Below are positions 44,451 through 55,462 of a DNA stretch of 64,000 nucleotides, piece by piece. The position numbers and the translations under genes are program-made. Source of the DNA: Symsagittifera roscoffensis (Eukaryota > Xenacoelomorpha > Acoela > Convolutidae). Position 1 is the first letter of the stretch. Each line of letters begins with the position of its first letter. The DNA is taken from positions 72,479,465 through 72,543,464 of the forward strand of contig NC_087064.1 in assembly GCF_963678635.1 (NCBI RefSeq). The letters are read 5' to 3'. The notes below the pieces were generated by a model, which saw nothing but the letters and a program-made list of their open reading frames with translations, did not search any database and was not told the DNA's origin.

Positions 44451-46253
44451 GCCGACAACTTGGATCCCTACACCGCTCAAATTCCCACCCAACCAACCTC
44501 AACACTCCAATTACAATAATTCCACTTTTTGCTTTCCCGCCACCCGATTTCCCAACCAATAATGTAACATCAGGCATGAATTCAGACACTAATTCACATA
44601 TCTCAGTTTTATACTCCATTTCACAACTTAATAACCCAAATATTGAAACCCCTGATGAATTTGCAGACTCTGAACCATCTCCATCCAATAATTTTCAAAC
44701 CAACTCCTCAGTTTTTTCAAAACCCCCTTTTCAACCAATCCCGCCAAATAACCCACTTCCATCCATTTCTACACCTCTTATGCTTCACAAGTCACCCCAA
44801 CCTACTCTTCATTTCATTCAGACCGATCATCCAACTCTCCAGATACTCCCCAAATCTCCCAGGAACTAGATAATTTTATCACCCTACAACAACAACCCTT
44901 CCACCTTGAAAACCCCACTATAAATCAGATTTCATCCACAATAGAATCATCAAACCCACCTACCCCTACACCCTCTTCAGCTTATACCGCATCATTGGCA
45001 CCATCATCCACATCCACCGAATCATCAAATAGCACTAATAGAGCTTATCGCACTTTCAAAGAAAATTCCCGAACCATCCATTTCCAACAAAACCAGGAAC
45101 AGCCCGTGAATATATTAATCACCCAAATCACACTAACACGAAAGATTTTTTAGCAATCACCCTACCTTCATTTCCACAATATACTTTGAACACTCCTAAC
45201 AACACTAACGACACACGTAGTTTTGTAAATGAACAAGTTTTAATGCCTACACTTCATTGGACATCATATTATCATTTTACTAACCCCCTTTGCCTACCTT
45301 TATCTAATACTCACATCGATATAGAAAGAAATCAAGATATGCTATATCGACTCACCACATCACTAACACATAGACAATTTACTTATATAGGATATAAAAA
45401 GACACTAAAAACACACACTGCACCCCGAGCTAACGAATACACGCTAGAATATTACGATCACAACATCATCCGAGCTAACCAAGACCAATTTTTAAATGAT
45501 GACCGTTTCGCTAACCCACAAATCACAGAAAAATTCTTTATCAAAACACCATATGTATTTACACTCAATATATTTGATCGCAAATTCGATCACATCATTT
45601 CTGAAGCACTAACCGACACACAAGCTTACGAAAGTTTTAAAGAAAAATTTCAATTATTTTCACTAACCTTTCATTTCCTTGCACCACATGAACGAGATTT
45701 GCACTGCTCACACGATATTATGTTACGCACTAAACAAACCCACACATATACATATTATCGCTTCATACAAAATCACTTTGATCTACACACTCCATCAAGA
45801 CAACCACACCACCGTTTTCAATTTATTAACTCTAAGTACACTTCACCATTTTTTCTTAACTTCACATATTGCATCAAAGATACTAACCTTCACGGCATTC
45901 TTCGCAATTATGATCCCATAACCCAAATGTATATTTTTTGTCCCATCACGAAGACCTTCAACGCAGAAGAATCCAGACCCTTCCTTATCCCACATGAATT
46001 TATTCAACCTATAGAAATCCCAATATTAGAATTCATCCACAACACTAAATACAATCACAAATTATATAATCTCATCCAAAACACACCTTATGATTTTGCA
46101 GTTGGCACTGAAGAACTAAAAACCATTAAAGCACTTCAATTGCTTTGGCCACTGCTTCAAACTAAAAACATCATTCGCATACTAGCAAAATTACTAACTA
46201 ATTCCGACCTAATACACGATATCTTCCCCCACGGTTTTTTCCCCGACGACTAA
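44447..46253 (+). pseudogene. Downstream ORF (602-aa family), broken copy
   Basis: Counterpart of the open frame at 58065-59873. The N-terminal Pro/Ser/Asn-rich part is open at 44447-44869, the C-terminal part at 45186-46253 (355 aa). Two single-base losses, near 44,776 and 45,059, disrupt the frame. The ending FPHGFFPDD is intact, followed by TAACAG|GTAAGT. Confidence 0.75.
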
Positions 46254-46256
46254 CAG

Positions 46257-46343
46257 GTAAGTATAATTTATACATATTCTTAACTAATAAATTCAAATTA
46301 AAAAACTAACCATTCTTTATCCATGTCTCATTTTGATTTTTAG
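46257..46343 (+). promoter_or_regulatory. Candidate 87-nt intron right after the last stop codon
   Basis: CAG|GTAAGTATAA starts three bases after the TAA, and a T-rich tract ending TTTTTAG follows 87 nt later. The same layout and length occur in element 2 (59,877-59,963). Alternatively only the donor is used, for a long-range splice. Confidence 0.4.
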
Positions 46344-47852
46344 TCTTCATCTCACGATCATTTGCAAAATACACAAAAGAAAAATAAAAAATAGAAAACT
46401 TCTTCAAATTGTTCAAAACTCTAATAATCTTTTGCACCAGCTAAATTAAATAAAGTTCATACCAATGTAGTAAATTAATTTATAAATTATTTCCCTAAAA
46501 GCAGTAATTCTAATAATGATGAAAATTTGTAACTTAATTTTTCCCCAAAACTAGCAGTAAAATTGAAATTCTATGTAGTAAATTGATAAGACGAAAATGC
46601 AGTACTAACCTTTTGATATTTCCATTCACTCGCACAAGAATTCTATCCAAACTCGCATAGCTCGCCCACGAAGAATTGTTTAAATAATGAATTTCAGTTT
46701 CAAGCTTTCACACTCAACAACTCTAACACACGATAACAAATTTCAATCTTTCCTTTAACCCGGTTGGAAAGGAATTATATACTAAGCAAAACTAACCAAT
46801 GCAGCTTACTAAACACCACAACACATAGAATAACAGCATGACTAAGAAAAGGAAACCAACGGTACCCAAACCGGATTAACCCAGTTTAAAACTGGATAAT
46901 TTATTCTTTTGAAGACTATTATAAAGTCTAAGAAAGAAATAATAAAACACAAAAAAGTCGAAAGACAAACCCATACCAAAAACAATTTGATTTTTGAAAA
47001 AAGGACACAACCAACGAAACATAAGAAAAACCACAATAAACCCAACATAAAAAGTTATCACATAACAGGACCTCTCACAGAAACCGCACGAAATCATACT
47101 CCCACTCCTGGCCTAACCCACCAGAGAGGACGTCCTGAGCATGCTCTATAGCCGGCCTAACCCACCGCGCTACATCCACGCTTTGTGACCACACTTCTAT
47201 TTTTAATAAGAGGTACTCAAGGGTGAGTAACTCTTCAAAATAACCGAACTAAAACAAAAAGCTTTTGTGAAAACAACTAACCAAAATCATAATTAAAACA
47301 CCAAACTAATAAAAATTTTATAAAATGTAAATTATACCTTGCAGTATATAGATCAGCATACAACACCAAAGACGAACATCCAAAGACAAAATGACCCCAC
47401 TACACTCGAAAAAGAATGGCCAACCACAATCAATATGCCGCCCACAATCACAACTCAAAGGATTTAGAGTACGACTTGACTTCGCAGAAAAGGACTTCAT
47501 TGAACTAGAACAATGACCACCTCGATGTTCAAGTATACGTACAGATCCGAGTAACCAGGCATCCCCTCCACGCACAATCTCCTCGCCATTCCCAGACAAG
47601 GTCAACCCAAAAGAAGTTCTCTACATGGAACAGAAAAACCTGTCATAGCCAACCATTCTGAAATCAGATTTGAGTTTGTTGCGAAAACCCAGTCGTTGTC
47701 ATAAGAAGACACAGCGATTGAACCTGGAACTTCTCTCTTCTCTAACAAGAGAACCCAGAAGAAATATGATGTTCGCCAAATACCAACGTCCATCATCCAT
47801 CCTTTGAACTGCAGAAAGACAATTCTAAAAAACTCTGTAAAACCCGGATGGG
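46344..47852 (+). other. Element 1 3' UTR
   Basis: 1.5 kb without a supported plus-strand gene, highly similar to 59,964-61,464 in element 2. The sequence just before the 3' LTR is CCCGGATGGG, a short purine-rich tract that may act as the polypurine primer. Antisense frames (47318-47605, 47602-47796) recur in element 2 but share its overall conservation and use non-ATG starts. Confidence 0.6.
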
Positions 47853-48263
47853 TGGAACCTGATCTAAACTACGTTTTATGAATGGATAAATTAGATATTT
47901 TACCACTGTAAAGTATTTAATATTAACCAATCATGATCCATCTAACTAACAACCCACTTATTTGTAAGTGCTGAAATTACTTGTAATTTCAGCACCAGAG
48001 AGATTTGAATTTAACTTAGAATTTAGTTGCCTCTCCAAAGGAACTTCAGCAGCCGCAATAAACCAGTATACCCTAGATCTATTGAGCCTAGCAGAGACTA
48101 GTTAAACAACCTGGAGACTAGATAGTATAAGAGTAAGATTAGGATCGGTATTAGACTAAGAAGTTGCACGAATCTATCCGGCCGAAAATAAGATAGCGTG
48201 ACGAGCAGACGGTGTACCCTATCCGAAATTACTCTATGAGTTAACCACATTGGTTCTAACTCA
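47853..48263 (+). repeat. Element 1 3' LTR
   Basis: 411 bp, same ends as the 5' LTR, with about three substitutions and one single-base insertion by eye. This implies a recent insertion. The target duplication ATTC follows at 48,264-48,267. Confidence 0.95.
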
Positions 48264-48647
48264 ATTCTTCAAGATTTTTCAAAGATATCAAAGATTGATG
48301 GCCTTGGGTCGTTTATCGAAATTGTGAACCCACGATTTAGGCGTGTTGAATTATCTGCACCAGTGTCATCTCTTATATTGAGTTCAACTCCTGAAACAAC
48401 CAAATCCGATCAATAAGTTATTGTCGAGAAACTAAATTTATTCAATGTTGAGTCTCCTCCAGACCCTTCGAGAAGAATGAAGTTTAATCCAATGACTAAG
48501 GAGACAATTCAACATACTGACAGTCCCGATGAGACAGCATATTGGGAACCAAGTTTCATGCCAGACTGGCTCATGGCTAATAATAAGTGTGCAAATAACA
48601 CTGGTAAAATAAGACAAACTAATCTAATGTTAAAAAGAATAAAATAA
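48264..48647 (+). pseudogene. Possible terminal exon or gene relic at the element 1 insertion site
   Basis: A frame open from the LTR border, starting ILQDFSKISKIDGLGSFIEI, runs to a natural-looking end LKRIK-stop beside AATAAA. One TAA at 48,414 interrupts it. The later part (ETAYWEPSFMPDWLMANNKC) reads as real protein. Family not recognised. It may be the last exon of a gene interrupted by element 1, or a relic of another element. Confidence 0.4.
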
Positions 48648-48784
48648 AGATGTTTGAATCAAAACTGCTTTTCTTTATTTCAACCGAAAAGTGATGCAAA
48701 GTCCAATGGACTTCGAATAGACATGACAGGCAGGTGTTTAATTAAAAACAAAAGGTCAAGATTAATATTAATTAAAAGCACAAC

Positions 48785-49155
48785 CCGAGTCGAGATTTTT
48801 CACCTAATTTGAAGCAAGATTTGAGCGGTTTGAGCGGTTTGAGCGGTTTTTATAGACGATTACGCTCAAAATCTTGCTTCAAAATGAGCGGTTTGAGCGG
48901 TTTTTGAACGGTTTATCTGAAAAAAACCGCTCAAAAATCGCGCAGGATTTGAACGGTTTTGAGCGGTTTATCTAGAAAAACCGCTCAAAAACCGCTTAAA
49001 TTTTGGGCGGTTTTTGAGCGGTTTTTTAGATAAACCGCTCAAAAACGGCTCAATTCGCTCAATTTGAAGCAAGATTATGAGCGTAATCGTCTAAAAAAAA
49101 CCAATCAAACCGCTCAAATCTTGCTTCAAATTAGGTGCGAAATCTCGACTCGGGT
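48785..49155. mobile_element. Foldback element built of GAGCGGTTT repeats
   Basis: 371 bp whose two ends are inverted copies: ACCCGAGTCGAGATTTTTCA at the left mirrors the right end (AATCTCGACTCGGGT). The inverted similarity continues inward for about 90 bp through TTTGAAGCAAGAT and GACGATTACGCTCA. The centre alternates GAGCGGTTT and its complement AAACCGCTC. The sequence can form a long hairpin. No coding capacity. Confidence 0.85.
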
Positions 49156-49429
49156 ATAGAAAACAAACACTGCCACGAAAACCTTTTTTTTCCATTTTTT
49201 CCTAAATTAGGTTTTTGCATTTTCAAGAAAGCTCAGAATTTGTTTGTTGGACCTAAAAAATTCGAAACTATCATCTCCTGAAGTCTAAAAACTTGCTAAA
49301 CATTAGAAACAACCATTTATTTTGATTTTTGTTGGACATTCAGGGCTTTGCCTTGATACGTGCAGCTTTGTGGTATTTGGTGCCATTTTGCTGCATCGAT
49401 TTGGCAATTAGCATATGTTGCTGCGTTAC

Positions 49430-49935
49430 GACATACATACACATATACATACGTACATACATAGATATATACAAAGATACATACATACATACATACATGC
49501 ATACATACATACATACATACATGCATACATACATACATACATGCATACGTACATACATGAATACATACATACATACATACATACATACATACATACATAC
49601 ATACATACATACATACATACATACATACATACATACATACATACATACATACATGCATACATACATACATACATACATAAATACATACATACATACATAC
49701 ATACATACATACATACATACATACATACATACATACATACATACATACATACATACATACATACATACATACATACATACATACATACATACATACATAC
49801 ATACATACATACATACATACATACATACATACATACATACATACATACATACATACATACATACATACATACATACATACATACATACATACATACATAC
49901 ATACATACATACATACATACATACATACATACAAA
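49430..49935 (+). repeat. (ATAC)n microsatellite, about 500 bp
   Basis: An almost pure tetranucleotide tract with a few interruptions in the first 250 bp (TGCATACA, TACGTACA, ATGAATAC) and a pure second half. All overlapping long frames on both strands are artefacts of this tract. Right after it come unique bases and then a second foldback element. Confidence 0.97.
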
Positions 49936-50029
49936 CCTAGATAAAAACTTACAAACAATTCTGCCAAATTGGGCGAGCGATAAGAAAAATTATTTTTGTT
50001 TTTGGTCTAGACATCGAAAAAAATCTTGC

Positions 50030-50395
50030 TTAAGTTGAGAGCGGTTAAGAACATTTTTAAAATTGTAGATAGTATTTCAACTGCATCTTAGCGTCACATA
50101 ACCTTTTCAGGCCTTTTGATGGTTTTAATCGGTTTTCTTTATAAGGCCGCTCAAAAACCGCTTAAAACCGCTCAAATTTTGCTTGAAAAACCGTTCAAAA
50201 ATCACCGCAAGAAGTGAGCGGTTTTTTAAGCAAGTTTTGAGCGGTTTTTTAAGCAAGTTTTGAGCGGTTGAGCGGCTTTTCCAAAAAAAACGCCTAAACC
50301 GCTCAAACCGCTCAAGTCTTGCTGAAAAACCGCTCAAACCGCTCATATCTTGAGAGGTTTTTGAGCGGGATCTCGACCCGAGAATCTCAACAATG
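50030..50395. mobile_element. Degenerate GAGCGGTTT foldback element
   Basis: Second, rearranged copy of the element at 48,785. It has multiple AAACCGCTC and GAGCGGTTT blocks, and its right end reads GGGATCTCGACCCGAG, clearly related to the other element's terminus. The left end is poorly defined. Together the two copies bracket the microsatellite. Confidence 0.65.
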
Positions 50396-51736
50396 GCTTC
50401 ATCAATCAATGACGTTAAAGAGACCTTGGGGAGAACAATGACCCTAGAAGATATTAGACAATGGACTGCAATTAAAGCAGCACGCCGCGATACCAGATGA
50501 AACTCAAAAACGTTTGCCTAACATTAAGTAACTTTTTCTGGTCGCTGACTAAAGGTTCTTTTTACTGTTTAGTTCAGCACATTTATCATAGTTGGTCTTG
50601 ATAGGGAAGCTACATTTAGCCGAAACCCATTAATTTTTCTGTTCAATAACCCTGCAGCCCCTTCAAACGTCGGTCCGTCGGTCTTGTTTTTTGAGTGAAT
50701 TGAACGGTACCTTTTATATTATGATTGGCACGCTCAATTAGAATGTTTTTCCACGGATAAAGTAAAATTTTCTAACCTTGAATCATTTGATGTTAATAAC
50801 GGAATATTTGAGGTCGGGTGGGTTTTTTTTCTTCAGACAAAATTCGACTTTTTAACTAGCCGTTTTTGACGGCGTTTCTTACATCATTTGAAAGCTATTG
50901 TTGTCCTAAGCTCATATTTGAAACAAAATTTCACCAGTGATCCTTTTTCCTAGAGTTATGGAGTTTAAAGGTTGCCAATTTGGGACAATTGACACGCGAT
51001 ATATTTCGCGCTAGTAACGCGCAAGCGGAGATTTAATCCGTCTCAAAAATCGCTCCAAATTGGTCCAAGGAAGATTATATTTCATATTTGATTTGTTAAT
51101 AGGAGCAAAATTTATCACTATGTACTTAATATAGCGTCTGGGGGGGGGGGGGGGGGGGTGTTTTCACAAAAAACCTCAAATTTTAGAAAAAAAAAATTTA
51201 ATATTTTTTTATTTCATTTAAATTTTCCATGTTATTACTGCTCCATAGGCCTTAAAAGGCAGTGGGAACTGTCATGAGATCCAATACCAGCCAAACGCGT
51301 GACGGCTTCGGGGGACTGGTGATGTTGTTCATTCTACTGAACGATCTTAATTCAACTTTATTGATTCCACTGTCTTAAGCTAGTCTTAGTTTAGCTTAGC
51401 CTTTTAAACCCTCTATCTTATAGGATACTTAAACAAATCTAGCCTATTACAAGCCTTTTATTTTTAATCCCATTGTCTAACCATTTCTGTTATCCTCATT
51501 TTTTCAATAGCGGGAATAAATAAAACGATCCAAATCCCCTTTCAATTGTATATCCACTCCTGTAGTTTCTGAATTTTAGTCACGACTCTTGAGTTGATTA
51601 TGAGACCAAAAAGGTTCCTATTGAAAAAGAAGAGATTCCTTTGCAGTAACTCTTTCAGTGAAAACAATGACCTAGGTTGTTTCAAGATAAATGACATTTT
51701 CAAAATTACTATGGTGTCTAACTCGAATCTACTTGG
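50396..51736. other. Gene-poor region with a 19-base G run
   Basis: Intergenic-looking sequence. It contains G19 at 51,140-51,158. No LTR, TIR or gene could be supported. Confidence 0.4.
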
Positions 51737-52126
51737 TGGAACCTGATCTAAACTACATTTTATGATTGGATAAATTAGATATTTTACCATTGTAAAGTAT
51801 TTAATATTAACCAATCATGATCCATCTAACTAACAACCCACTTATTTGTAAGTGCTGAAATTACTTGTAATTTCAGCACCAGAGAGATTTGAATTTAACT
51901 TAGAAATTAGTTGACTCTCCAAGAGAACTTCAGCAGCCGCAATAAACCAGTATACCCTAGATCTATTGAGCCTAGCAGAGACTAGTTAAACAACCTGAGA
52001 CTAGATAAGTATAAGAGTAAGATTAGGATCGGTATTAGACTAAGAAGTTGCACGAATCTATCCGGCCGAAAATAAGATAGCGTGACGAGCAGACGGTGTA
52101 CCCTATCCGAAATTACTCTATGAGTT
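51737..52126 (+). repeat. Element 2 5' LTR, 3' end missing
   Basis: Matches the LTR from TGGAACC to CTCTATGAGTT, then breaks off. About 24 terminal bases and the primer binding site are absent, indicating a deletion or end-joining event after insertion. Confidence 0.85.
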
Positions 52127-53791
52127 TGACCTAAGAACCCAACTCACCATCCTGTCTGGACATTAATGTCACATAAGATTGTGACTAAGCATTAACAGAA
52201 AAACTTGCTTAGTAACACAGCGGCCATTCTTCAGTGGACATGGAACTCAAAGTGAACCTTTTCATGGAACTGCATCTCACGGTAAACAGATCAAAAGCCT
52301 TTCCAGAAAAACTAAATTTAAAAAAATGGTTAACTGAATCTAACTATGTACACGGATGTACACTAAAGATTTTAAAAATTGATTTAAATTAAAAATTGTA
52401 GTCAAAACAAGAAAAACGTCCTTTGAGAACTCGACGACGACACCTTTTTAGCAAAATGTAAGAAATTTGTAAGTTTTTTTTTCATAGACTTAGTTTTTGG
52501 AATTGTATGATTAGCATTTTTGGTCTATGGAGGTCGACCCGAAAGACCATTTTGATCAGTGACGCAGATCGACCGAAGTAGGAACAAGTAAAGCGAACAA
52601 ATTTCACACTTCACAATAACCAAAAGGTATGAACAAAAGAAAAGTGAAAGTATCTACAGCAAATTAAGCGTACGCACATGACGACAAAATACCTGAACAA
52701 ATGAATTTTCAATTTACCATCGAAATCCAGTAAATATGTCAAAACCATGCAGGGTTAAAAATCCAATTGAAATGTGATAAAGACTTAGAAAAAAACTTCT
52801 GATATAATGAATAAAAAAGAATGTTTCTAGCTTTTGTTACAAACTCTTCTTAATTTTTCTTGATTTCCTGGTCTACAGTAGATGGAATGTCTCTCTTAAT
52901 CTCAAGTCTGAAGTCAATGTCATTGGCTTGAAAACTGTTTCTAATATCCAAAGGTTTTGACTGAGGAGGACCAGGAGAGGGGCTAGTCACTGACAACCAA
53001 GTGAGAGTTGTCTCTACAACAAGAGAAAGTCTGTACACTCAATGGGAATATTAGCAGTTATTAGTAGTAGTAATCTCAATACTCCAAAGGAAACGAGAGA
53101 AGTCCTACAAGAAGTCCCCCTACTGGAGTGAGAGACTGCGGGCAATAACAGCGTATTCCCTCAGTTATTAGTGACCATGTGGAGAGTTAGAGACGTCGGG
53201 TCAACAACAATATTTCCCTCAGTGATTAGTGAACGGGACTGGAATGAGACAGATGTCGGGTCAACAACAGCTGTTCTGTGCTCCTATAAGAGTTTTGTTG
53301 CAGCTCAGATAGACTGTCGCTGACCAAAGGTCTCATCCGTGTTGGCCCGATCTTCAATCAACAGTAAGAGCGTTTAAATTTTAAACTTTGACATAAAAGC
53401 TATGATGCTATAAAATTAGGCACGATGTTTTGTATGTCAATTTTGTTAGACGCAAGCTAGCATCCGGTAATTTTTCTCGATACTCAAAATATTTGGACAG
53501 TTTTGTTAAACTGAAAATTAAAACAATCGGTTCCTAGACAAACAACTAGACACTTTTTCTCGACACCAAAAGTTTTGACTAATTTCTGCACGTATTATGA
53601 TTCCGCGAATTCGGGGCATAGACAAAAGGTACTGGACTAGTTTTTGGATTGGTTTATGACTCAAACCTGCTAACCAAAGTTTATCGAAAAACTTTGTGAA
53701 AAAATTGAAAAATTGTCCAAGAAATCGTCAATATTCTCTAAAGATTTGCAGAATTGTGCTGTGAGATCAAACCCATTGGAAATTAAGTGGT
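52127..53791. other. Foreign segment occupying the gag-pol position of element 2
   Basis: No similarity to element 1. It has a hairpin-family piece at about 52,500-52,545 (related to 29,505-29,604) and two to three copies of a roughly 58-bp repeat with TTCCCTCAGTTATTAGTGA and GTCGGGTCAACAACA (about 53,120-53,280). No convincing gene. The last part (53,701-53,907) is open and leads into the shared REAIS-stop region. Confidence 0.45.
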
Positions 53792-54110
53792 CCCAACAAT
53801 TTTTCACAAAACTCAACCCACTTGTCAAAAAACCAATAAATAATTCGACCACACTTGAAAATTGCCTCAAACAACAAAAAATATTCGACCGAGAAGCCAT
53901 TTCTTAAATGCTCTTCTCTCGACCAGTCAACATAATTCTTAACATTCTCATAAACTTTTTAACGATATTTAAACTTTTAATCATATTTCTTTTTGATACC
54001 TTTGAATCTTTTGTAATAATCTTAATCACTTTTTGGAATATTTTTTAAATTTTCTATTCCATATTTGAACTATACCTCCAGCTTTCGAAAGCTATTGACT
54101 ATATCCACAG

Positions 54111-54286
54111 GTAAGATTCACAAAATTTATCTAAATGATACGAACCATTTTTAGTAGAACAGATATTTTTTACTATTTGTAATTTTTATTACATTTCTAT
54201 CATCCCTCATCTTGACAATATGCAAATGTATAAAGAAAGCAATCATCACATTCGCCCTAGCAACAATCCTCCTAATTCCTTTCTAG
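54111..54286 (+). promoter_or_regulatory. Candidate 176-nt intron (element 2)
   Basis: The donor CAG|GTAAGATTC is a near-perfect consensus, and the acceptor CCTTTCTAG| lies immediately before the Pro/Ser/Thr-rich frame. It is equivalent to 40,519-40,695 in element 1. Confidence 0.5.
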
Positions 54287-55462
54287 AAGAATACTATAAT
54301 AAACATAAATTTTTCCATTAAAAGAATAAATAAAAAGCCATCAAAAATTGCTAACCAACAATCACTCAGTCAGTCTTCACCGACATCATCCCAAGATAAC
54401 CCAACACCATCTTCAAATACCCAAAACCCCCAAACATCCACACGAATTTCTTTTCAAGATAACCCATATACCTTTGAAGAACGACACGCTCGCTTATCTG
54501 AACCACTAGAACCAGTTCAACGACAAGCACCTTTAAGCGAACCAACATATAACTTATACCCAACACTACCACAAGAATTAAGTAGAATACGAAATCCTAG
54601 TCAAAACCAAAATACAGTCGAAATAAATAGACAAATTATACATCCTCGACGAAACAGAAATTTTCAAACTCCCCGAGTTCATTTTGATATACCTCAATCC
54701 CCATCACAAAGTACTCCAGAAAACCCCATCGGTATATTACCAGAAACCCCTACGCTTCTTTCACAACGTAGCACCTCAAGCCTACCCTCAGATTACTTAG
54801 GTTCAACACCAACATCTGAACAAATACGTGAAAATCCCTTTAACCCTACAAACCAAACATCACGACTACCATATTGGACAACACATTCATTCACACAAGG
54901 TGAACCAAATTTAATCAATGATCCAATAGATATTTCTACGGATACAACAACATCCTCATCACTACCAGAAACATTATCACTACCATCAACACCATCAATA
55001 AGCCAGATTTCACCACCGCCTTTTAACTTAAATTTCCCAAATAACCTCGACGCTAGATATCGAGAACAATCATCAACAAATATTCCTTTAAGACTAGACT
55101 GGAATACATTCACAGCACCTCCACCATTATTTGGACAACACCCTGAAAGTAACCGACTCCTCAACTGGGCACTAAATACACTACAATATAGACAAGACAT
55201 TCACGAAGACATTCGTGATCATAACATCCGAATACTCCAACAAAATAGTCTACAATTAAAATTTGAAATCACGGTTAAATTAAACAACATTACTCAACAT
55301 CCCTATCCATTAAACCCACCAAATATAACAGCTCAATCCCTACCACCACCGTTTATAACAACTGAAGTGATATACAAATACGACAGATATACCAAAAAGA
55401 CAATTGGTTACATCACATTTTATAACCCATACTCAGGATTGTCATACACATGTATATTCTAA
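54287..55462 (+). CDS. Pro/Ser/Thr-rich ATG-less ORF, 391 codons, intact
   Basis: Continuously open from the splice-acceptor AG to TAA at 55,460, the same length as in element 1 but without its stop. No ATG is available at the start, so translation needs splicing to an upstream start. Residues up to about 270 are disordered-looking (Pro, Ser, Thr, Gln). The remaining 120 are more ordered (HEDIRDHNIRILQQ; EVIYKYDRYTKKTIGY). It shares 13 nt with the start of the envelope-like frame. No family recognised. Two copies with equal length and frame argue for selection before insertion. Confidence 0.65.
   Translation, partial: KNTIININFSIKRINKKPSKIANQQSLSQSSPTSSQDNPTPSSNTQNPQTSTRISFQDNPYTFEERHARLSEPLEPVQRQAPLSEPTYNLYPTLPQELSRIRNPSQNQNTVEINRQIIHPRRNRNFQTPRVHFDIPQSPSQSTPENPIGILPETPTLLSQRSTSSLPSDYLGSTPTSEQIRENPFNPTNQTSRLPYWTTHSFTQGEPNLINDPIDISTDTTTSSSLPETLSLPSTPSISQISPPPFNLNFPNNLDARYREQSSTNIPLRLDWNTFTAPPPLFGQHPESNRLLNWALNTLQYRQDIHEDIRDHNIRILQQNSLQLKFEITVKLNNITQHPYPLNPPNITAQSLPPPFITTEVIYKYDRYTKKTIGYITFYNPYSGLSYTCIF

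Larger units (their letters stand above)
29786..48263 (+). mobile_element. Element 1: 18.5-kb Ty3/gypsy-type retroelement with envelope-like gene
   Basis: A complete LTR-bounded unit. TG...CA LTRs of 410 and 411 bp differ at about four positions, and the 4-bp duplication ATTC flanks it (29,782-29,785 and 48,264-48,267). Gag, protease, RT, RNase H, integrase pieces and an envelope-like frame appear in the order of errantivirus-like elements, but the unit is about twice their usual length. The extra length comes from a 3-kb leader/accessory region, a 2-kb region between pol and env, a frame downstream of env and a 1.6-kb 3' UTR. Pol carries several disabling changes, so this copy is not autonomous. 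Confidence 0.92.

Noticed and set aside
44437-44688. 83-aa minus-strand frame (and its twin at 58055-58306)
   Set aside because: Antisense to the Ser/Pro-rich start of the 602-aa ORF; kept open by codon composition.
47100-47200. tRNA-like or SINE sequence on the minus strand of the 3' UTR (TAGCGCGGTGGG, repeated GTGGGTTAGGCC)
   Set aside because: A box A-like match only; no credible box B downstream. The same region in element 2 is simply the shared UTR.
47318-47796. Antisense frames (95 and 64 aa) conserved between the two elements' 3' UTRs
   Set aside because: Conservation is that of the whole recent repeat, the starts are non-ATG, and the two frames are in different phases. No coding bias was apparent.
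49317-50038. Five long frames on both strands (up to 216 aa) of repeating MYVC or HTYI
   Set aside because: Pure translation of the ATAC microsatellite; open in all frames because the tetramer contains no stop in those phases.
51140-51158. G19 homopolymer as a G-quadruplex or regulatory site
   Set aside because: A plain homopolymer, prone to sequencing error; no supporting context.
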